DNA from: Candidatus Latescibacterota bacterium
GTDB lineage: Bacteria > Blakebacterota > Blakebacteria > Blakebacterales > Blakebacteraceae
Length of the DNA: 9,265 nucleotides
Assembly: GCA_023135015.1 (NCBI GenBank)
Contig: JAGLTZ010000379.1
Location: 1-9,265 of the forward strand
Direction: 5' to 3'
Positions 1-4,188 of the stretch are shown piece after piece; positions within the stretch are counted from its first letter, which is position 1, and each line of letters begins with the position of its first letter. A program made the position numbers and the translations under genes. Below the pieces are notes generated by a model. The model was not told the DNA's origin, ran no database searches, and saw nothing but the letters and a program-made list of their open reading frames with translations.

Positions 1-1
1 G

Positions 2-1204
2 GCACTCCTCACTCAAACCAGCTCAGGTTTTCACGAAAAGGTTCTGCAGAAGAGAGAGCTTCACCAGGCATTGCAATCGGGACATCCGCAGACTGTCGAA
101 ACCACAGGTGCCGACGGGAGAGAGGTTCTTACACGTATTGCACCAATTGTGAGGTTTGATGTTGTCGAGGGAGCCGCGCTGGTGGGATTCAGCCGTGAAC
201 GGGTTCTCGGGGAAGTGACCTCCCTGAAACGGACTGTGCTCGGCCTGGGGTTGGGGGGACTGCTGGTGGGCATGTTGATGGCCGTATTTCTAGCACGGGG
301 GGTCATAGGACCGGTCGAACGCCTGAAGGATGCAGCGGTTCGTATCGGGGCAGGTGAGTTCGGCGAAATGGTTGAAGTGGAGACCGAAGATGAGATCGGT
401 GCCTTGGCCGAGACCTTCAACACAATGTCTCTGGAGTTGAGAAAGAGGGAAGAGGAGATACGGCGCTCAGAGCGGCTTTCTGCTATCGGGACAACCGCCT
501 CGGTGATCGCTCACGAGATGAAGACTCCTCTCACCAGCGTCCAGGCCTACGTGGACATGCTGATGTATCGTTACGACGATCCGGACTTCATAGGCGAACT
601 CACCAGAACTATAGATGATCAGGTTACAAGACTTGCCAAGCTTATTGACGATCTACTTGACTACAGTCGGGATACCCGGCTGCAACTAAGTGATCTGGAT
701 CTCAATCTTCACCTGCATCAAGCTGTGAACTTTTTCGGGGACATGCTCCTTGGTCACAAGGTGGTGGCTCTCGAGAATTATTCAGCTCAGAGTCCTGTAA
801 AGGCCGACCCGGACAAATTGGAACAGGTCTTTTTCAACCTGATCAAGAACGGAATCGAGGCACAGGGTGAGGGGGGTGCCATCGCTACATTGACCATTGA
901 GGATAATGGAAGTGTACTGGCGATAGTGGCCGATGTCGGAAAGGGTGTGCCCGACGATGTGGCTAGAAATATCTTCGAGCCTTTTTTCACTACAAAGTCG
1001 AAGGGAACAGGTCTGGGACTGGCAATAACACAAAAGATAGTCGAGGCCCATGGAGGGGATATCTCGCTGTATACTCCACTCGACAAGATACCGTCAGAAT
1101 GGCGGGAACGGGTTCGCCAGACCCTGGGAGACTACTGGCCGGGGATGACGCAGGGGGCCTGTTTTGTGGTACGGCTTCCATCTTATCCAGAAGACGAGGT
1201 TTGA
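2..1204 (+). CDS. Membrane sensor histidine kinase, HAMP-HisKA-HATPase_c (5' partial)
   Basis: The reading frame is open from the first full codon at base 2, so the true start and most of the sensor domain lie upstream; the TTG at 71 is not a credible start. A hydrophobic, glycine/leucine-rich membrane segment lies at 233-295. It is followed by a HAMP linker to about 450 and a HisKA helix with the H-E-M-K-T-P motif, whose phospho-acceptor His codon is 512-514. The catalytic domain has an N-box (NLIKN, around 838-852), a D-V-G-K-G ATP-lid motif (932-946), an F-box (IFEPFFTTKS) and a G2 box (GTGLGLAI, 1004-1027). It should autophosphorylate on His and pass phosphate to the regulator encoded 4 bases downstream. 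An unusual stretch of about 29 residues (1070-1156) precedes the last beta strand. The identity as a HAMP kinase is firm; the ligand is unknown. Confidence 0.95.
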   Translation, partial: ALLTQTSSGFHEKVLQKRELHQALQSGHPQTVETTGADGREVLTRIAPIVRFDVVEGAALVGFSRERVLGEVTSLKRTVLGLGLGGLLVGMLMAVFLARGVIGPVERLKDAAVRIGAGEFGEMVEVETEDEIGALAETFNTMSLELRKREEEIRRSERLSAIGTTASVIAHEMKTPLTSVQAYVDMLMYRYDDPDFIGELTRTIDDQVTRLAKLIDDLLDYSRDTRLQLSDLDLNLHLHQAVNFFGDMLLGHKVVALENYSAQSPVKADPDKLEQVFFNLIKNGIEAQGEGGAIATLTIEDNGSVLAIVADVGKGVPDDVARNIFEPFFTTKSKGTGLGLAITQKIVEAHGGDISLYTPLDKIPSEWRERVRQTLGDYWPGMTQGACFVVRLPSYPEDEV

Positions 1205-1208
1205 ATTC

Positions 1209-2603
1209 ATGGCGCGAATCCTGGCCATAGATGATGAGAGCAGTATCCTCGAATCGTATAAGATCGCCCTGGAAGATCTGCACGATGTGACAATGGCGGA
1301 GGATGGCGATGCGGGTTTGAAGACACTCGATTCCGGCCTCTACGACCTGGTGCTGCTGGATATCTCCATGCCCGGTCGTTCGGGACTGGATGTACTCAAA
1401 GAGATTCGCCGTCAGGAGTACGATTGTGCCGTTATTATGGTAACGGTTCACAAGGATGTAGAGACGGTTGTCGAGGCGATCAAGGCCGGCGCCGACGATT
1501 ACATGACCAAGCCTTTCAAGGTTACCGACCTGCGCCACACGATCGAGCTCTCTCTGAAAATGATCGACTTAGAGCGTAAGAATCGATCGCTCCGTGCAAG
1601 TCTGAAGGCAACCGAACATCGCGGGGAGATCATCTATGCTTCAGAATCGATGGCACTGGTCTTCGAATCACTGAAAAAGGCTGCGCCGACAGATTCTTCG
1701 GTGTTGATCACCGGCGAATCGGGGACCGGAAAGGAGCTGGCCGCTCAATTCGTGCATGAACATTCAAGGAGGGCAGAATTCCCACTCATAACGGTAAACT
1801 GTGCCGCCATCCCAGAGACGCTGCTTGAATCCGAGCTGTTCGGCCATGAGAAAGGGGCATTCAGCGGGGCCACGGAGCGGAAAACAGGGAAATTCGAACT
1901 GGCAAACAGGGGCACTATCTTCCTCGATGAGATTGGCGCGCTGTCATTGGAACTGCAGTCGAAGCTGCTCCGTACGTTGGAGACAAAGGTCATCGAACGG
2001 GTGGGAGGAAATAAACCGATACATCTGGATGTACGGTGGATAGCCGCCACGAACCGTGATTTGAGCAGATCGGTTGAAAATGGCGAATTCCGCAATGATC
2101 TCTTCTTCCGGCTTAATGTGATTGCAGTAAACCTCCCGCCTCTGCAGGAACGGCGCGAGGACATATCCCTACTGGCCGATCACTTCCTGCAGCAGTTCGC
2201 TGAGGAACTGAAAAAGCCCGCCCTCAGACTTAGTAATGAAGTGCAGGAAGTATTCGAGGTATACGATTGGCCGGGAAACGTACGCGAGCTCAGAAACCTG
2301 ATAGAGAGACATACAGTGCTGGAGCCTGGTCCGGAGGTTTCTGTGGAGAGTCTTCCGGATCATATGCTCGATGCATATCGCAAGGAAATCGGTGTTGCTA
2401 TTACCGATGTGACGAAATCCAGATACAAAGAAGCAATCGAGGAGTTCAGGAGGGCGTTTATCGTACGGGCGATGCGTATCGCCAAAGGCAACCAGATACG
2501 GGCTGCCAGCATACTCGGGCTTCACCGGAACACGTTAAGCCACCATCTGCGCGCTCTTAAAATCTTACCTGAAGAATACGGTCAGGGTGATGTCTCCAAA
2601 TGA
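1209..2603 (+). CDS. NtrC/DctD-family sigma-54-dependent response regulator
   Basis: The 464-residue product has the standard REC-AAA+-Fis layout. The receiver (1-120) has acidic residues D8/D9, phospho-acceptor D51, T79 and K101. A helical linker (about 115-135) leads to the AAA+ domain with Walker A GESGTGKE (169-176), a sigma-54-contacting loop GAFSGA (216-221, a Ser variant of GAFTGA), Walker B with D240/E241, and the NDLFFRLNV segment (296-304) with its arginines. WPGNVREL (354-361) ends that domain, and a Fis-type helix-turn-helix lies at about 420-450. The ATG at 1209 was chosen over an in-frame upstream start at 1164 because GAGGT (1196-1200) sits 8 bases before it and the kinase stop is at 1202-1204. 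It should be the cognate partner of the upstream kinase, activating sigma-54 RNA polymerase by ATP hydrolysis. Its target is not proven, but a sigma-54 promoter lies just downstream. Confidence 0.95.
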   Translation: MARILAIDDESSILESYKIALEDLHDVTMAEDGDAGLKTLDSGLYDLVLLDISMPGRSGLDVLKEIRRQEYDCAVIMVTVHKDVETVVEAIKAGADDYMTKPFKVTDLRHTIELSLKMIDLERKNRSLRASLKATEHRGEIIYASESMALVFESLKKAAPTDSSVLITGESGTGKELAAQFVHEHSRRAEFPLITVNCAAIPETLLESELFGHEKGAFSGATERKTGKFELANRGTIFLDEIGALSLELQSKLLRTLETKVIERVGGNKPIHLDVRWIAATNRDLSRSVENGEFRNDLFFRLNVIAVNLPPLQERREDISLLADHFLQQFAEELKKPALRLSNEVQEVFEVYDWPGNVRELRNLIERHTVLEPGPEVSVESLPDHMLDAYRKEIGVAITDVTKSRYKEAIEEFRRAFIVRAMRIAKGNQIRAASILGLHRNTLSHHLRALKILPEEYGQGDVSK

Positions 2604-2616
2604 TTGTGCTTCCGGT

Positions 2617-2643
2617 TGTGTGTTATGCACACAGATTGTGCAT
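2617..2643 (+). promoter_or_regulatory. Putative enhancer (activator-binding) site 1, nested dyads
   Basis: Two inverted repeats overlap here. TGTGTG/CACACA has a 5-base spacer (2617-2633), and ATGCACA/TGTGCAT has a 5-base spacer (2625-2643). The inner site, TGCACA-CAGAT-TGTGCA, recurs in near-identical form and opposite orientation at 2718-2735. Its centre is about 256 bases upstream of the predicted sigma-54 start, a normal distance for an enhancer bound by an NtrC-type protein. That the neighbouring activator binds here is an inference from symmetry, duplication and position. Confidence 0.5.
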
Positions 2644-2717
2644 AGCCCCTGATCCATTGCAGGACAATAAGTTATACAGATTTATATAGGTGTGAATCGG
2701 GAATACTGTCACCGGTC

Positions 2718-2735
2718 TGCATAATCTGTTGTGCA
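2718..2735 (-). promoter_or_regulatory. Putative enhancer site 2, inverted copy of site 1
   Basis: Read on the minus strand this is TGCACA-ACAGAT-TATGCA. It differs from site 1 by one inserted A in the spacer and one arm substitution, and it keeps the CAGATT core. The similarity extends outward: CCGGTTG lies before site 1 at 2612-2618, and its complement CAACCGG lies at 2734-2740 beside site 2. The centre is about 165 bases upstream of the predicted transcription start. The shared spacer sequence argues for a common binding protein rather than chance symmetry. Confidence 0.5.
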
Positions 2736-2864
2736 ACCGGCTCGGTAACTATACGGGAGTGTGGGAGGACGGCAGAGGGATAGCCTGGATAAGCCCTGCG
2801 CTAACCTGTTGTATTTAAACAAGTTACAAAACATTGTCTTGAAGTTGCTCTCCAGAGAATATCG

Positions 2865-2880
2865 TGGCATGGGTATTGCG
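2865..2880 (+). promoter_or_regulatory. Sigma-54 (-24/-12) promoter
   Basis: TGGCATGGGTATTGCG matches the sigma-54 consensus TGGCAY-N5-TTGC, with exact GG-N10-GC spacing (GG at 2866-2867, GC at 2878-2879). The predicted start is near 2891, giving a leader of about 38 bases before the ATG at 2929. A sigma-54 activator gene lies immediately upstream and duplicated dyads sit at enhancer distance, so context and sequence agree. It should drive the 2929-4105 genes. Confidence 0.88.
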
Positions 2881-2892
2881 ACCCGCAATACC
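2872..2892. repeat. Perfect 9-bp inverted repeat overlapping the -12 element
   Basis: The arms GGTATTGCG (2872-2880) and CGCAATACC (2884-2892) are exact complements around a 3-base centre, ACC. The left arm contains the TTGC of the -12 box and the right arm spans the predicted transcription start. Because most of it lies upstream of +1, it is more likely a DNA operator than an RNA hairpin of this transcript. A repressor or DNA-bending role is inference; chance symmetry is also possible. Confidence 0.5.
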
Positions 2893-2928
2893 TGATGCTG
2901 CTCATACCTGGTTCACTGGGAGGGGGAA

Positions 2929-3378
2929 ATGAAAATCAATCGCGTTCTGGTGATCGAGAGCGACGATGCACTCAGGGAAGCAGTTCTTAGTGCGTTCAGT
3001 GTTGCCGTACAAGCATTTGGAGCCTCTACCGGGAAGGAAGCACTTCAACTTCTGGAAGAGCTTTCTCCGACGATCGTCCTCCTGAACCTGCAGCTGCAGG
3101 ATATGGATGGATTCACCGTTCTGGAATGCGTTCGTGAACGACTTTCAGGCGCCAGAGTGATAGTCACCTCCGATTCGGGTAACTATGACTTGGTTTGCCG
3201 AGTCACTGAGGTAGGAGTAGGAGATTTCCTGGAGAAGCCGTACAGCACTGAGGATCTGTTTAATTCCTTTGAGAACTCTGTGCGGAAAGTTGACCAGCAT
3301 CTGGATTACTGGACACTCGCGACCCGTTACAACCAGAAGAGCCGACTCCGCCGTCGGGCTATGCTGGCGTGTGCATGA
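2929..3378 (+). CDS. Receiver-domain protein with degenerate phosphorylation site (pseudo-receiver)
   Basis: The 149-residue product is a single CheY-like receiver (about residues 4-122) with no output domain, followed by a short tail rich in Arg/Lys (NQKSRLRRR). The fold signature is clear: RVLVIESDDAL at strand 1, LLNLQLQDMDG around the acceptor site, VIVTSDSG with switch T80, and EKPY with conserved K103. The phospho-acceptor position holds Asn (N53, codon AAC at 3085-3087), and the usual Asp pair at strand 1 is E10/S11. Ordinary Asp phosphorylation is therefore not expected, while the switch Thr and Lys remain. It is first in the operon behind the sigma-54 promoter, with a strong GGGAGGGGG ribosome site. 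The role is unknown; a phosphorylation-independent binding partner of the activator or kinase is possible. Confidence 0.9.
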   Translation: MKINRVLVIESDDALREAVLSAFSVAVQAFGASTGKEALQLLEELSPTIVLLNLQLQDMDGFTVLECVRERLSGARVIVTSDSGNYDLVCRVTEVGVGDFLEKPYSTEDLFNSFENSVRKVDQHLDYWTLATRYNQKSRLRRRAMLACA

Positions 3379-3421
3379 ACGGAAGTGAAGTAACAAGAGC
3401 GGCAGAGAGCCGGTTACGAGG

Positions 3422-3631
3422 ATGATAGCAAATAACACACTCATGCAGAGGCTGCTTGTTGACGTAGGTCTCAAGCTGGAGTCCGTCGACAACGGTATCA
3501 GGCATCTGATGAGGGAACTACCAACGGATCATCCGAGGAGGAAGGAGCTAGAGAAGATCCGAGCCGAGGTTGTAGCACTACACAGTATGATCGTGGATTG
3601 TATGACTCAAGCCAGCACTTCGGTCTTGTAG
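3422..3631 (+). CDS. Small helical protein resembling a histidine-kinase DHp hairpin without the His
   Basis: The frame encodes 69 residues, mostly helical and charged, with no membrane segment. Its centre, LPTDHPRRKELEKIRAEV (33-50), resembles the loop and second helix of HisKA domains in hybrid kinases, where a 'PxDHPxRxDLEEI' pattern precedes the second helix. The phospho-acceptor His would fall about 25 residues before D36-H37, where this protein has Leu-rich sequence and no His. No ATPase domain follows. The start is uncertain: GAGG (3418-3421) directly abuts the ATG at 3422, GAGAG lies 12 bases upstream, and another ATG is at 3443. It sits 43 bases after the pseudo-receiver and 51 before the next receiver, so it is probably in their operon. 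It could be a dimerising adaptor or a fragment of a lost kinase. The kinase resemblance rests on pattern recognition and needs a profile search. Confidence 0.6.
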   Translation: MIANNTLMQRLLVDVGLKLESVDNGIRHLMRELPTDHPRRKELEKIRAEVVALHSMIVDCMTQASTSVL

Positions 3632-3669
3632 CTTGGGTGTTCTCCGTTGAGGGCAATAAGGTAAAAGTC

Positions 3670-3673
3670 GAGG
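3670..3673 (+). promoter_or_regulatory. Ribosome binding site deciding the start of the third small gene
   Basis: GAGG here touches the ATG at 3674 with no spacer but lies 9 bases before the in-frame ATG at 3683. The latter spacing is workable for a Shine-Dalgarno element, so 3683 is preferred as the start codon. Confidence 0.5.
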
Positions 3674-3682
3674 ATGGAAAGT

Positions 3683-4105
3683 ATGTTCAAAGATCTTGCA
3701 GACAACCTTGAGAAGCATAGAGAAACCGTCCTGATTGTTGACGACGATCTCATGGTGCTGCAGCTGGGTCAAGAGGTCCTGAACTTATATGGATACGAGG
3801 TTTTAACAGCCTCATCTGAAGAAGAGGCATTAGAAATTCACGCCTCAGCTGATAATCGTATCGCTCTGGCTATCTTGGATCTGACGCTGTCAGGTGGGAG
3901 GGAGGGCCTGGAGATTGCAAAAGTACTCCGCTCGCACGACCCAGCGATCAAGACCATCATATCCAGCGGGTTCGATCTATCTTGTGAGGCATTGGACCAG
4001 TTCGAGAGCATAGTGGATACTTATTTGTACAAACCTTATGAGATGCACGCTCTTGCCGGAGAGGTTGAACGCCTGCTCGCCGAAAGAGCAAAAGAGGTCG
4101 GCTGA
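3683..4105 (+). CDS. Single-domain response regulator (canonical receiver)
   Basis: The 140-residue product has a helical lead of about 14 residues and then one receiver domain. It keeps all functional residues: acidic D20/D21/D22 in VLIVDDD, phospho-acceptor D66 in LAILDLTL, switch S94/S95 in IISSG, and K117 in LYKPY. The sequence style (ETVLIVDDD, GYEVLTAS-EEAL, TIISSGF, YKPYEM) is that of the C-terminal receivers of hybrid kinases rather than chemotaxis CheY. There is no output domain, so it should act as a phosphate acceptor, a phosphate sink or by protein contact. The start at 3683 is chosen over 3674 on ribosome-site spacing; the longer form adds three residues. It is the last gene of the presumed sigma-54 operon, and a kinase such as the one at the window start is a plausible phosphodonor. 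Confidence 0.92.
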   Translation: MFKDLADNLEKHRETVLIVDDDLMVLQLGQEVLNLYGYEVLTASSEEEALEIHASADNRIALAILDLTLSGGREGLEIAKVLRSHDPAIKTIISSGFDLSCEALDQFESIVDTYLYKPYEMHALAGEVERLLAERAKEVG

Positions 4106-4188
4106 ATACGGCACGACAGCCCTCCCCACCAGGCCGACGATTGCCGCCGGCAGTGTGAAAAGGGCGATCTTCGCTCCAAACGTGACAG
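4106..4188. other. Convergent gap between the receiver operon and the S9 peptidase
   Basis: Only 83 bases separate the two convergent stop codons. No clear bidirectional terminator is visible. Read on the minus strand, an open frame through the gap gives a hydrophobic stretch (GAKIALFTLPAAIVGLVGRA) with no start codon of its own. It looks more like part of a membrane segment than random sequence and may be a gene remnant; see findings. Confidence 0.4.
4157..4177 (-). terminator. Weak terminator-like hairpin after the S9 peptidase
   Basis: On the minus strand a short stem, GCGA/TCGC around AGA, extends by outer pairs across one A-C mismatch and is followed by CCCTTTTC. The stem is short and imperfect and the T run is only four bases, so this is a tentative call. 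Confidence 0.2.

Larger units (their letters stand above)
2604..2928 (+). other. Intergenic regulatory region upstream of the small receiver operon
   Basis: These 325 bases contain no credible coding frame. They begin directly after the activator stop codon with TTGTGC-rich dyads, and a related dyad follows at 2718-2735. An AT-rich patch (about 2811-2850) could ease DNA bending between enhancer and promoter, but I could not match an IHF consensus. The -24/-12 promoter and its overlapping inverted repeat follow, then a strong purine-rich ribosome site, GGGAGGGGG (2917-2925), just before the ATG at 2929. A weak third match to the dyad core, CAGATT flanked by TATA (2673-2686), lies almost midway between the two better sites. 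I see no convincing terminator for the kinase/activator operon. Confidence 0.7.

Noticed and set aside
1164..1208. Upstream in-frame start for the activator gene
   Set aside because: It would overlap the kinase gene and add 15 residues before the canonical receiver start. GAGGT at 1196-1200 supports the ATG at 1209.
2786..2799. Second sigma-54-like sequence, TGGATAAGCCCTGC
   Set aside because: The spacing between GG and GC is 9 rather than 10 bases, and the -24 (TGGCA) and -12 (TTGC) boxes are poor. The site at 2865-2880 fits far better.
3088..3099. CTGCAGCTGCAG direct/inverted repeat
   Set aside because: It encodes Leu-Gln-Leu-Gln in the receiver beta3-loop region and is explained by repeated codons.
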